Shown here piece by piece: positions 7,623-15,536 of a stretch of DNA of 33,779 nucleotides. Where the stretch lies: NCBI GenBank assembly GCA_947173955.1, contig CAMWHE010000025.1:1-33779 (forward strand), given 5' to 3'. Position numbers and translations under genes: made by a program. Below the pieces are notes generated by a model. The model saw nothing but the letters and a program-made list of their open reading frames with translations, was not told the origin of the DNA and made no database searches. Within the stretch, counting starts at the first letter, position 1. The number at the start of each line of letters is the position of its first letter. Source of the DNA: an uncultured Bacteroidales bacterium (GTDB taxonomy: Bacteria; Bacteroidota; Bacteroidia; Bacteroidales; Muribaculaceae).

Positions 7623-8098
7623 TTATTTATTAATTTATAATTGTCACGTATCTTTTTTCTCGCCCGGCTCATATTCATTCTGACAGCTTCGACCGACATG
7701 CCCAGACGGGCGGCAATCTCGTCATAGTCCATAGCGTCATGCGTCACAAGCGAGTATATCCTTCTCTGAACATCAGTCAGACCGGAAGTAAGTAATAACT
7801 CGCACTTCTCCATGTCCTCATAAGGCTGTGGTGCAACTCCCATCTGCTCAGTGTCGACATCCGCCAGCGGAAGTGTACGCGGCCGGCGCAAACGGTCAAT
7901 ACAGACATTCCTCAGAACGGCAAACAGCTTATTGCGGGCCTCACTGTCCGACTCCACGCCACCGCTTTTCCAGATATTGAAGAATGTATCCTGCAATGCA
8001 TCGCGAGCATCCTCATCGTCTTTGAGGTAAGCCAGCGCGCTTCTGTGCAGCTTGTCGCGGAGAGCCATGAACGAGTATGTCAGATTGTCTGTCTTCAT
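7619..8098 (-). CDS. ECF-type RNA polymerase sigma factor
   Basis: The 159-aa product is a typical short sigma-70 factor of the extracytoplasmic-function class. Region 2 covers about residues 10-75 (LAYLKDDEDARDALQDTFF, then LFAVLRNVCIDRLRR). Region 4 covers about 105-155, with the helix-turn-helix MDYDEIAARLGMSVEAVRM and then SRARKKIRDN. It directs RNA polymerase to its own promoter set in the cytoplasm. It heads an operon running sigma, anti-sigma-like, small periplasmic protein, outer-membrane receptor. The 194-bp divergent gap upstream contains an 18-bp palindrome that may be an operator. Autoregulation is likely for the class but is not shown here. Confidence 0.92.
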   Translation of the reverse strand: MKTDNLTYSFMALRDKLHRSALAYLKDDEDARDALQDTFFNIWKSGGVESDSEARNKLFAVLRNVCIDRLRRPRTLPLADVDTEQMGVAPQPYEDMEKCELLLTSGLTDVQRRIYSLVTHDAMDYDEIAARLGMSVEAVRMNMSRARKKIRDNYKLINK

Positions 8099-8210
8099 TG
8101 CTTTACACTATAGATACGTTTACAACCTCAAAACGTAACAGCAATTATCAGGATTTTTTGACAGACATCTCAAATTCTATCTTTATATCAACTTACAAAT
8201 ATAATGACAT

Positions 8211-8228
8211 TCGCCAAATATTTGGCGA
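8211..8228. promoter_or_regulatory. 18-bp perfect palindrome, candidate operator
   Basis: TCGCCAAATATTTGGCGA is a perfect 18-bp palindrome in the gap between the divergent sigma-factor operon and the acetyltransferase gene. It begins 65 bp before the latter's start codon. The GC arms with an AT core are typical of a homodimeric regulator site. No T-run follows, so it is not a terminator. Which regulator binds is unknown. Confidence 0.5.
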
Positions 8229-8292
8229 GTTTTCCGATAAATATAATATACTGAAAGATGTCGGCGTTGTGTAGATAGAGATCTGAGCAAAT

Positions 8293-8784
8293 ATGGAAAT
8301 AAGAAAAACTACTCCGGATGACTTGCAGAGAGTCATGGACATATACAATTCGGCACGCGAATTCATGAAGCGCTCCGGCAACCCGACCCAGTGGCCTCCC
8401 GACTATCCGTCGGAAAAGCTGATCCTGTCAGACATCAGCAACGGCAACAGCTATGTTGTGACTGTCGGAAACAGAATCGCGGGTACATTCGCATTCATCA
8501 TCGGAGAGGATCCGACGTATTCCCGGATCGAAGGCTGTTGGCTCAACAACAGACCTTACGGCACCATCCATCGCCTTGCCTCTGACGGATCGACAAAAGG
8601 TGTGGCCGACGAATGTCTGAAATTCTGTAAAGCGTTGGCTGATAACATCCGGATAGACACCCATAAGGATAATACAGTAATGCTTAACTGGATAAAACGC
8701 TCCGGATTTAAAGAATGTGGGGTGATTTACGTCTATGACGGATCGCCCAGGATAGCGTTTCACTATGATTCAATGAATATGTAG
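8293..8784 (+). CDS. GNAT-family N-acetyltransferase
   Basis: The 163-aa product fits a single GNAT domain: MEIRKTTPDDLQRVMDIYN at the N-terminus, VTVGNRIAGTFAFIIGEDPT in the central strands, IHRLASDGSTKGVADECL at the acetyl-CoA-binding region, and IRIDTHKDNTVMLNWIKRSG plus FKECGVIYVYDG at the end. The usual RxxGxG loop is degenerate, as in a recognisable Bacteroidales subfamily with an IHR(I/L)AS motif. The acceptor substrate is unknown; small molecules, amino-acid derivatives or protein N-termini are all possible. It is cytoplasmic. It is divergent from the sigma operon and followed by its own stop and a new promoter, so it is probably monocistronic. Confidence 0.85.
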   Translation: MEIRKTTPDDLQRVMDIYNSAREFMKRSGNPTQWPPDYPSEKLILSDISNGNSYVVTVGNRIAGTFAFIIGEDPTYSRIEGCWLNNRPYGTIHRLASDGSTKGVADECLKFCKALADNIRIDTHKDNTVMLNWIKRSGFKECGVIYVYDGSPRIAFHYDSMNM

Positions 8785-8786
8785 CC

Positions 8787-8817
8787 TTTTATTATTACCG
8801 GTAAATGATTACCTTTG
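8787..8817 (+). promoter_or_regulatory. Promoter of SMR-flavoprotein pair
   Basis: TTTT (8787-8790) and TACCTTTG (8810-8817) are spaced 19 bp and fit the Bacteroidetes consensus. The leader to the SMR start at 8878 would be about 55 nt. It has a small hairpin possibility (GGAG/CTCC near 8830-8848) but no guanidine-riboswitch hallmarks. Confidence 0.65.
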
Positions 8818-8877
8818 CAGCGTCTTGGAAGGAGTCGCCGGAAATCTCCGCAGCCCTCGAACAGACCCTTACTTAAT

Positions 8878-9201
8878 ATGAACTGGATTATCCTGATCCT
8901 CGCCGGACTTATGGAGGTAAGTTTTACTTTCTGTCTCGGCAAAACAAAAGCAGCCGTAGGCCAGGATAGGCTATGGTGGTGGCTGGGATTTTTCATTGCC
9001 CTGTGTCTTAGTATGTTTCTCATGGCCAAAGCAGCCGAGAAGCTCCCTATCGGAACAGTCTATCCCGTATGGACCGGTATTGGTGCCGTTGGCGCCGTAT
9101 TGGTCGGTATCTTCTTTTTCAGCGAGCCGGCCGGATTCTGGCGAATTTTTTTCATAACAACACTGATTCTCTCAATAGTGGGACTAAAGGTAATTGGATG
9201 A
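8878..9201 (+). CDS. Small multidrug resistance (SMR) family transporter
   Basis: The 107-aa product has four transmembrane helices (IILILAGLMEVSFTFCLG; WWWLGFFIALCLSMFLMAKA; the VYPVWTGIGAVGAVLVGIFF segment; WRIFFITTLILSIVGLKVIG). The key membrane glutamate of SMR proteins is present in helix 1 (LMEVSF, Glu13 or so), followed by the conserved YPVWTGIGAVG of helix 3. It would act in the inner membrane as a proton-coupled dimeric antiporter. The motif set looks closer to the guanidinium-exporter/SugE group than to EmrE, but this cannot be settled here. The start at 8878 is chosen over an in-frame 8815, which lies within the promoter. It overlaps the next gene. Confidence 0.88.
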   Translation: MNWIILILAGLMEVSFTFCLGKTKAAVGQDRLWWWLGFFIALCLSMFLMAKAAEKLPIGTVYPVWTGIGAVGAVLVGIFFFSEPAGFWRIFFITTLILSIVGLKVIG

Positions 9202-9677
9202 TGGAAAGAAAGATGCGCCGTTTTAAGCAGGAATTATCGGCCGATGAGACCGAGCGGATCCTTCGGAAAGGAAGGGAGTGTACCATAGCCGTCGACGGAG
9301 ATGATGATTATCCTTACGCGGTTCCGATAAATTATGTATATGACGGTCAAAGGATCTATCTGCACTCTGCCTCTCAGGGACACAAAATAGATGCGCTGAG
9401 GAGAAATCCCAAACTTTCGCTGTGCGTCATTGAAAAGGGAGACATCATTCCCGAAGAATTCACGACATATTTCCGTAGTGTCATAGTATTCGGAATCGCC
9501 CGCTTTGTCGCAGCCGAAACCGAGAAACGGAATGCTCTCAGGAAACTGTGTGAAAAGTATTGCATGGGATTGGATCCGACAGATGAGATCGACAAATTTA
9601 TTAAGACAGTCAATATTATCGAGATCACAATCGACCGAATGACAGGAAAACAAGCCATCGAATTAACACGCCAATAG
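9198..9677 (+). CDS. Pyridoxamine 5'-phosphate oxidase-like (Nim-like) flavoprotein
   Basis: The 159-aa product resembles the PNPOx-like split-barrel family that includes NimA nitroimidazole reductases: MRRFKQELSADETERIL, then GDDDYPYAVPINYVYDGQ, IYLHSASQGHKIDAL, NPKLSLCVI, and FRSVIVFGIARFV. These are FMN- or heme-binding, cytoplasmic, and usually dimeric. The actual substrate is unknown, and this subfamily is common without conferring nitroimidazole resistance. The start is placed at 9198, overlapping the SMR stop by 4 nt; 9201 and 9213 are alternative in-frame starts. Co-transcription with an SMR exporter suggests a shared xenobiotic or small-amine response, which is inference. Confidence 0.8.
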   Translation: MMERKMRRFKQELSADETERILRKGRECTIAVDGDDDYPYAVPINYVYDGQRIYLHSASQGHKIDALRRNPKLSLCVIEKGDIIPEEFTTYFRSVIVFGIARFVAAETEKRNALRKLCEKYCMGLDPTDEIDKFIKTVNIIEITIDRMTGKQAIELTRQ

Positions 9678-9731
9678 CTCACAGTCAACACATAACACCC
9701 TATTGAAAAGCACACTACCCTAAGCAAATTG

Positions 9732-9752
9732 CCATTAAATCAATGTTAATGG
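9732..9752 (+). terminator. Weak hairpin after the SMR-flavoprotein pair
   Basis: CCATTAA (9732-9738) and TTAATGG (9746-9752) form a 7-bp AT-rich stem followed by TTGTTAAATT. It could end the preceding transcript ahead of the riboswitch promoter, but it is a weak terminator by stem strength. Confidence 0.3.
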
Positions 9753-9785
9753 TTGTTAAATTACATCCCCTTACAAATATTTTGT

Positions 9786-9816
9786 TTTCGGATTCTGAGA
9801 TAATTGGCTAATTTCG
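9786..9816 (+). promoter_or_regulatory. Promoter of the cobalamin operon
   Basis: TTTC (9786-9789) and TAATTTCG (9809-9816), spaced 19 bp, match the Bacteroidetes promoter with one mismatch in each box. Transcription starting near 9822 would place the whole aptamer at the very 5-prime end of the transcript. Confidence 0.5.
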
Positions 9817-9825
9817 CGACTGGAA

Positions 9826-10020
9826 TGGTTGCTCTGCTATCCTGGAGAGGAAGCTTTAAGGAGCATCAAAAGGGAACGGGGTGAGATTCCCCGACAGTAC
9901 CCGCTGCTGTAATTCCCGCTTGCTGACACAGTCATCAAGCAGCCGTTTTCCGCAACTTGCCACTGGCCGATTACCGGCCGGGAAGGCGCGGACAAACCGG
10001 GATAAGTCAGAAGACCTGCC
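9826..10020 (+). ncRNA. Cobalamin riboswitch aptamer
   Basis: The segment carries the conserved blocks of the adenosylcobalamin-type riboswitch in order: AAAAGGGAACGGGGTGAGAT and CCCCGACAGTACCCGCTGCT from 9868 (the B12-box region), GCCACTG at 9959-9965, GGGAAGG at about 9980, and AAGTCAGAAGACCTGCC ending at 10020. It sits directly upstream of a btuB gene, and B12 sensors commonly repress btuB. Downstream comes a hairpin-rich stretch of about 117 nt and then an intrinsic terminator before the btuB start, so control is probably by premature termination when cobalamin is plentiful. The exact 5-prime boundary of helix P1 is approximate. Confidence 0.93.
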
Positions 10021-10137
10021 TTTTCAAACATAGAAAGCGCCCACGGGATCATGGGTCGGACTTATCGTTGACCGCTCCCGGTCGGCAGATGACTTCTTAT
10101 ACAGGCCTGACTGATTACACATAAGAAAAAACCATAT

Positions 10138-10181
10138 CCCGTTGACATACCGTTCAAGGTATCTCAGCGGGCTTCTTTTTT
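10138..10181 (+). terminator. Riboswitch-controlled intrinsic terminator
   Basis: CCCGTTGACATACC (10138-10151) pairs with GGTATCTCAGCGGG (10158-10171), interrupted by single mismatches, and is followed by the T-rich tract TTCTTTTTT. It lies between the aptamer and btuB, so it is the likely expression platform. Confidence 0.82.
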
Positions 10182-10203
10182 AGTTGTAATCAGAATAAGG
10201 ACA

Positions 10204-12201
10204 ATGACAAAACAATTAATCATGTCCATTGTTGCCGCCTGCCTTAGTCCGGGTATGACTAAAGCGGAAGAACAAATGGATACCACATACCTCCTCCAGG
10301 ACGTTTACGTCACGGCCCGCCAGCCGAACAGTGACATAATACCCGTACAGACTCTCTCGGGCGAAGAACTTCGCCGGCTGAACAGCAACAGCATAGCTGA
10401 TGCTCTCCGATATTTTTCCGGAGTTCAGGTAAAAGATTACGGAGGCGTCGGAGGCATCAAGACCGTCAACATCCGTTCGATGGGTACTAACCATACCGGA
10501 GTCGTATATGACGGGGTGGAGCTCGGCAACGCCCAGAACGGACAGATAGACCTCGGACAATTCTCGCTTGACAATATCGAGGCGCTGTCGCTCTACAACG
10601 GACAGAAAAGCGAAATACTTCAGCCGGCCAAGGATTTCGGCTCGGCCGGGACTATCTATATGAGGACAAGAACACCGTTTTTCGACGAGGGAGAGACCTA
10701 TCATGCAAGAGCCACAATACGTACCGGATCTTTTGACTTGCTGAATCCCTCGGCTCTGGTGGAGCTTAAACTCAGCGAGCGTGTTTCGGCGTCTTTAAGT
10801 GCCGAGTGGGTAAACTCAAGTGGTAAATATAAATTCCGCTACCGGCGTGTCAATCCCGCCGGCGAGCTCGCCTACGACACTACCGCCGTGCGCCAGAACG
10901 GAGATATCAACGCCACACGCATCGAGCTGAATACTCACGGCTCGCTACGCACAGGATCATGGACTTTCAAAGCGTATAATTACAATTCTGAGCGCGGTGT
11001 GCCGGGTGCCATAGTCAATAATGTATGGCGTCGCGGAGAGAGGATCTGGGATACCAACTCGTTCGTACAGGGGCGATATACGGGGCATTTCGGACGGCTG
11101 ACCACACTCAACAATGTGAAGTATGCCTTTTACCGAACGCACTATGTCAACAACGATGACAAACAGGTAAAAATCGACAACCTGTATAAGCAGAAAGAGA
11201 TTTATATCTCATCGGCCAATGAATATGAGATTGCTGAATTCTGGAGGCTCTCGGCGAGTTACGACTTCCTGTGGAACGACCTTGATGCCGATGTCTACGG
11301 TTTTGTGAAACCTTCGCGGGTGTCGCAGTTCCTGTCAGCAGCCACAGCACTTAGCTTTGACCGGGTCAAAGTGCAGGCAAGCGCTCTGGGGACATTCATA
11401 CACGACAGGATCGAGGGGCAGAAAGCTCCGCGCGACAAATGCGTCTTCACACCGGCTGTGTTTATTAGTTCTTATCCGTTGCGCAACAAGGATTTCTCGC
11501 TGAGAGCCTTCTATAAGCAGTCGTTCAGGATGCCGACCTTCAATGACCTGTATTACGCCGACATGGGCAACTCGCAACTGTCGCCGGAGAGAGTCACACA
11601 GTATAATGTCGGAATTGCCTACGAACACAGTACCTACTCATCACCGGTGAGCGCAGCACGGCTCAGTGCCGATGTGTATTATAATAAGGTAAAAGACAAG
11701 ATAGTGGCCTACCCCAAAGGGCAACAGTTCCGCTGGACGATGCTCAATCTCGGACTTGTGGATATCCGCGGAATCGATCTGACAGGCCTGCTGACACTCC
11801 ATCCGTACAAAGATCTGTACGTAACTGTCAGAGCGCAATATACTTTTCAGCGGGCCATCGACGTCACCGATCCGGCCGATAATTACTACCGGCACCAGAT
11901 TCCGTACATTCCACGGCACTCCGGCTCGGCCGTAGGCAATCTGACCTGGCGCGGATGGGGGCTGAACTACTCATGGATATACGTCGGTGAGCGCTACAAT
12001 CAGCAGGAGAACATCCGATATAACTACACACAGCCCTGGTACACATCCGACGTGTCGCTTAGCAAGGACTTTCGGCTGGGCAGAGTCAGTCTCCGCGTAC
12101 TGATCGAGATAAACAACCTTCTCAGCCAGGATTATGATGTGATCCTCAACTATCCGATGCCGAAGCGAAATTACAGGTTTACCTTAACCGTAGAGATATG
12201 A
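10204..12201 (+). CDS. btuB: BtuB-type TonB-dependent cobalamin receptor
   Basis: The 665-aa product has a signal peptide (MTKQLIMSIVAACLSPGMTK), a TonB-box-like LQDVYVTARQ near residue 32, and a plug at about 40-155 (LNSNSIADALRYFSGVQV, VNIRSMGTNHTGVVYDGVEL, IEALSLYNGQKSEI). A 22-strand-type barrel follows, with the conserved receptor segments RAFYKQSFRMPTFNDLYYAD and NLSPERVTQYNVG-like LSPERVTQYNVGIAYEH. It imports B12 across the outer membrane, powered by TonB-ExbBD. The cobalamin riboswitch immediately upstream and the BtuG gene overlapping its end by 4 nt support the assignment. No carboxypeptidase-regulatory N-terminal extension is present. Confidence 0.92.
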   Translation: MTKQLIMSIVAACLSPGMTKAEEQMDTTYLLQDVYVTARQPNSDIIPVQTLSGEELRRLNSNSIADALRYFSGVQVKDYGGVGGIKTVNIRSMGTNHTGVVYDGVELGNAQNGQIDLGQFSLDNIEALSLYNGQKSEILQPAKDFGSAGTIYMRTRTPFFDEGETYHARATIRTGSFDLLNPSALVELKLSERVSASLSAEWVNSSGKYKFRYRRVNPAGELAYDTTAVRQNGDINATRIELNTHGSLRTGSWTFKAYNYNSERGVPGAIVNNVWRRGERIWDTNSFVQGRYTGHFGRLTTLNNVKYAFYRTHYVNNDDKQVKIDNLYKQKEIYISSANEYEIAEFWRLSASYDFLWNDLDADVYGFVKPSRVSQFLSAATALSFDRVKVQASALGTFIHDRIEGQKAPRDKCVFTPAVFISSYPLRNKDFSLRAFYKQSFRMPTFNDLYYADMGNSQLSPERVTQYNVGIAYEHSTYSSPVSAARLSADVYYNKVKDKIVAYPKGQQFRWTMLNLGLVDIRGIDLTGLLTLHPYKDLYVTVRAQYTFQRAIDVTDPADNYYRHQIPYIPRHSGSAVGNLTWRGWGLNYSWIYVGERYNQQENIRYNYTQPWYTSDVSLSKDFRLGRVSLRVLIEINNLLSQDYDVILNYPMPKRNYRFTLTVEI

Positions 12202-13349
12202 AACACATCTATTTTTTCTTATATTTTCTGCCACTCCTGACGGTCGCCACAAGTTGTCGTGATGACGAACTTGTGGTGCCTACGGAGTATGACATCATCG
12301 GCGACGAACATCCCGACAGCAAGATCAGAGGACTCTATCTCGTCAACGAGGGCAACATGGGCTCTAACAAATGTACGCTTGACTATTATGACTATCATAC
12401 GGGGCTTTATGCACGAAATTTCTATGCCGAAAGGAATCCGAACGTAATAAAGGAACTCGGCGATGTCGGCAATGACATCGGTATATATGGGAGCAAACTG
12501 TATGTGGTGGTCAACTGCTCCCATAAGGTAGAAGTGCTCGACGCCCGCAGCGGAGTCAGACTCGGCCAGGTTGACATCCCCAACTGCAGGTATATAAGAT
12601 TTCACCGGGGAAAAGCCTATATAAGTTCATACGTCGGACCGGTACTCATTGACCCGAACGCTCCGAAAGGTGCCGTATATGAGGTTGACACCCTGTCACT
12701 TGCCATCACACGCAAAGTCCCGGTAGGATATCAGCCCGAGGAGATGGAGATCATTGATGACTATATGTATGTGGCCAATTCAGGTGGCTATCGCGCTCCG
12801 GACTATGACAATACGGTATCAGTCATTCAGATGATCGACTTCAAGCAGGTACAGCAGATACCTGTCGGCATCAACCTGCACCGGCTGAAGAAAGACCGCT
12901 ACGACAAGCTGTGGATAACCTCGCGCGGCGACTACCAGTCCCGCCCGTCACGGCTATATGTCATGCAGAAGAAACCGGGCTTCAATCAGATGATCGTCAC
13001 CGACACAATTCCGATCGCCTGCTCCAACATGGCCTTTTCGGGCGACCTGATGTATTACTACGCTACCGAGTGGAACAATTACACCGCTACCAACACCATC
13101 AGCTACGGAGTTATCGACGTCAGGACAAAAGAAATCATCTCTGACAAATTCATTACCGACGGGACAGAAAAAGATATCACTATCCCCTACGGCATCGCAG
13201 TCCACCCGGAGACCGGAGACATCTTCGTAACAGATGCCAAGAATTATGTATCGTCAGGAACACTCTACTGCTTTACGCCCGACGGCCGTAAGAAATGGAG
13301 CGTGCGCACCGGCGATATTCCGGCTCACATCACATTCCTGCCAAAATGA
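12198..13349 (+). CDS. btuG: BtuG-like surface lipoprotein, cobalamin-capturing beta-propeller
   Basis: The 383-aa product has a lipoprotein signal with the cysteine at about residue 20 (TVATSCRDDELVV). The acidic stretch after it fits the Bacteroidetes surface-export signal. The rest reads as a seven-bladed beta-propeller of the YncE/DUF5074 type: GLYLVNEGNMGSNKCTLDYY, GNDIGIYGSKLYVVVN, YISSYVGPVLIDPN, MYVANSGGY, YGIAVHPETGDIFVTDAK, with SGTLYCFTPDGRKKWSVRTG at the end. Known biology: in Bacteroides, BtuG sits over BtuB and binds B12 with very high affinity. The ATGA overlap with btuB on one side and with the next lipoprotein gene on the other supports coupled translation and a joint complex. 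Confidence 0.88.
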   Translation: MKHIYFFLYFLPLLTVATSCRDDELVVPTEYDIIGDEHPDSKIRGLYLVNEGNMGSNKCTLDYYDYHTGLYARNFYAERNPNVIKELGDVGNDIGIYGSKLYVVVNCSHKVEVLDARSGVRLGQVDIPNCRYIRFHRGKAYISSYVGPVLIDPNAPKGAVYEVDTLSLAITRKVPVGYQPEEMEIIDDYMYVANSGGYRAPDYDNTVSVIQMIDFKQVQQIPVGINLHRLKKDRYDKLWITSRGDYQSRPSRLYVMQKKPGFNQMIVTDTIPIACSNMAFSGDLMYYYATEWNNYTATNTISYGVIDVRTKEIISDKFITDGTEKDITIPYGIAVHPETGDIFVTDAKNYVSSGTLYCFTPDGRKKWSVRTGDIPAHITFLPK

Positions 13350-14539
13350 GAAAGACAATAATAACAGCCATCGCCACAATGATTTTCGCGGGATGTTCCG
13401 ACGAGATTCCGATGGTGAGTCTCGGCCTCGACGAAGTGTATTATATCCCGCGGATGAGCAAGCTTGACCTGCATCCGGCTCTTACCGGAAAGGAATACAG
13501 ATGGAAAGTCGACGGCATGGAAGTCAGTACCTCAAAGGACTATATCTTCATAGCCGCCGAAGAGGGAACTTACGAAGTGGAATTCAGTATTATTGATCCT
13601 GCTACGCCTTACGAATTCTCACTTCAGATCAATGTGATGCATGAGGAGGTCGAATACAGTCCTTACATCTCGAGAGTATATGAATACAGACCGGCTCCCG
13701 GACAGTTTGTCAACGAGATGCCGCGCTATGAGGCCGGCGACAGCTACGCGTCCATTCTCCAGAAAGCCGAAGAATCGATCTCGGGCACAAACGACATCAT
13801 GATAACACTCGGAGGGTATGGAGGGTATGTCACATTCGGATTTGATCACACAGTAATGAATCTACCGGGCGAATATGACTTCCGCATATGGGGCAACTGC
13901 TTCTATGAACTGCTCCAGCCCGAGTTGAAGGGAGGATCTGCCGAACCGGGCATAGTGATGGTGAGCTATGACTCGAACTGCAACGGGCTGCCTGACGACG
14001 AATGGTATGAACTGGCCGGCAGCGAATACCTGTCGCCGCTTACACGACACGGCTACAGCATAACCTATCACCGGCCCGATCCTGACAGACAGGTAGTGGC
14101 TGACGATGACAACAGCCTTGACGACATATACTATATAGCTTGGGAGGATAATACCGGACAAAACGGCTATATGGCTAAAAATATATTCCACAGTCAGGAT
14201 TATTTCCCGAAATGGACAGATGAGGATGCACTGTCGTTTGAAGGAACCCTCCTTGCTCCCAACGGCAGAGATATAAGCGGATACGGTGCATACTATGTAT
14301 TATACAGCTATCCGTGGGGATATGTCGACAATCATCCCAACGATTATGCCGACCTTAACTCTTTCGATATATCCAGGGCTGTCGACTCACATGGCAATCA
14401 TGTCGATCTGCCGGGAGCCGACTTCGTACGCGTGTATACCGGAGTCAACCAGTATTGCGGATGGCTTGGCGAAACTTCGACCGAGCTGAGCCGGGCACAG
14501 GATCTGCATATCAAACTGCCGGGAATCCCTGCACCATGA
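13346..14539 (+). CDS. Surface lipoprotein of the cobalamin locus (PKD/Ig-like N-terminus)
   Basis: The 397-aa product has a lipobox with cysteine at about residue 17 (MIFAGCSDEIP), again followed by acidic residues. Residues about 25-105 form an Ig/PKD-like domain (KEYRWKVDGMEVSTSKDY, EEGTYEVEFSI). The larger C-terminal part (TLGGYGGYVTFGFDHTV, VSYDSNCNGLPDDEWYELAG, GAYYVLYSYPWGYVDNHPND) is typical of unassigned 'cell surface proteins' that accompany btuB-btuG in Bacteroidales. SNCNGLPDDEW looks like a metal-binding loop, possibly calcium. The probable role is B12 capture or hand-over, inferred from the operon. An upstream in-frame start at 13295 was rejected because 13346 begins the signal peptide and overlaps the btuG stop. 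Confidence 0.75.
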   Translation: MRKTIITAIATMIFAGCSDEIPMVSLGLDEVYYIPRMSKLDLHPALTGKEYRWKVDGMEVSTSKDYIFIAAEEGTYEVEFSIIDPATPYEFSLQINVMHEEVEYSPYISRVYEYRPAPGQFVNEMPRYEAGDSYASILQKAEESISGTNDIMITLGGYGGYVTFGFDHTVMNLPGEYDFRIWGNCFYELLQPELKGGSAEPGIVMVSYDSNCNGLPDDEWYELAGSEYLSPLTRHGYSITYHRPDPDRQVVADDDNSLDDIYYIAWEDNTGQNGYMAKNIFHSQDYFPKWTDEDALSFEGTLLAPNGRDISGYGAYYVLYSYPWGYVDNHPNDYADLNSFDISRAVDSHGNHVDLPGADFVRVYTGVNQYCGWLGETSTELSRAQDLHIKLPGIPAP

Positions 14540-14568
14540 ACTTTATTTTTCAAAACCATAAACCAATC

Positions 14569-15525
14569 ATGAAGAAAATTCTACTTACAGTTACCATCGG
14601 AATGTCGGTCCTCACAGCCTCGGCTCACCAGATTGATTTCGATAAAATCCGGTCTTGGACCGGAGAGGGACCAAACCGTGCGGCGCTAGCTGTCACAAAC
14701 GATGGGGGAGCCTCCGACCCCAAAGTCTATGTCTGGGGCTATCGTTGGGCGGATGGTGAGAAGCCTACGGGTGAAGATATGTTCAAGGCCATCTGCTCCA
14801 ACACTGACAATCTTGTACTTCTTACTCAGATTACCGGCCAGTACGGCTCGACGGTATGCGGCATAGGAGTGGGTGACGCCGACAAGATGCTTGAAAACAT
14901 CTATTTCGATTTCGAAAAGGCTCTCGATTATGAGTTTATCAACTTCGACTACTACAACACCAATGCCCTCTTCGGCCAATCGGAAGCTCCGGGCGACCGT
15001 ACTCCCGAGATCTGCGCGGCTGCAGTGGAGAAGGCCAGGACATCAGGCTCTCATTTCATTCAGCACCCGCTCGACCATCCGGCTTACGGCTACCCGGCCT
15101 ATGACTATGACTGCTGGGACATGACCGACGAAGGATGGAAGCACGGATGGTGGACATCCGCCTGGTATGGCGGCTACTGGAGCTACTGGACGATAACCGG
15201 ACTCGCTACCGACTGGATGTATAGCGGCACCGGATTTACAGGACGACAGCTCTCCGACGGATGTATCGACGGGTGGTCGTTCACGATGTTCGACAGCCCG
15301 AAGGTGGGTGGCGTAGGCGAAGGGGCTCCTCCTTCGGAGAATCCGGATATGTATGTCTACTGCGAGCCGAAAAAAATGTCTGGGATAGATAACATTACGA
15401 TTGCTGAAAACGAGCCGGAGGAATACTATACCCTCACAGGCCTGCGCGTGAGTTGCGAATCCCTCTCTCCGGGCATCTACATAGTTCGCCGGGGGCAGAG
15501 TGTAGAAAAAATATTAATTCATTAA
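14569..15525 (+). CDS. Secreted protein of cobalamin locus with T9SS-like C-terminus
   Basis: The 318-aa product has a signal peptide (MKKILLTVTIGMSVLTASAH) and no lipobox. The domain at about 22-265 starts with IRSWTGEGPNRAALAVTND and VYVWGYRWADGEKPTGEDMF and has a Trp/Tyr-rich centre (WWTSAWYGGYWSYWTITG). Similar modules occur in surface proteins of Bacteroidetes B12 loci; a link to BtuH-type B12-binding proteins is possible but unproven. The last ~36 residues (YYTLTGLRVS, LSPGIYIVRRGQ, KILIH) look like a type IX secretion sorting domain. It lies 29 bp after the lipoprotein gene. An alternative start at 14536 overlaps the previous stop, but 14569 gives a clean signal peptide. Confidence 0.7.
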   Translation: MKKILLTVTIGMSVLTASAHQIDFDKIRSWTGEGPNRAALAVTNDGGASDPKVYVWGYRWADGEKPTGEDMFKAICSNTDNLVLLTQITGQYGSTVCGIGVGDADKMLENIYFDFEKALDYEFINFDYYNTNALFGQSEAPGDRTPEICAAAVEKARTSGSHFIQHPLDHPAYGYPAYDYDCWDMTDEGWKHGWWTSAWYGGYWSYWTITGLATDWMYSGTGFTGRQLSDGCIDGWSFTMFDSPKVGGVGEGAPPSENPDMYVYCEPKKMSGIDNITIAENEPEEYYTLTGLRVSCESLSPGIYIVRRGQSVEKILIH

Positions 15526-15536
15526 ATACTTACGAA

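Noticed and set aside
8818-8877. Possible guanidine riboswitch upstream of the SMR gene
   Set aside because: The leader is only about 55 nt and lacks the ACGR loops and conserved boxes of the known guanidine classes.
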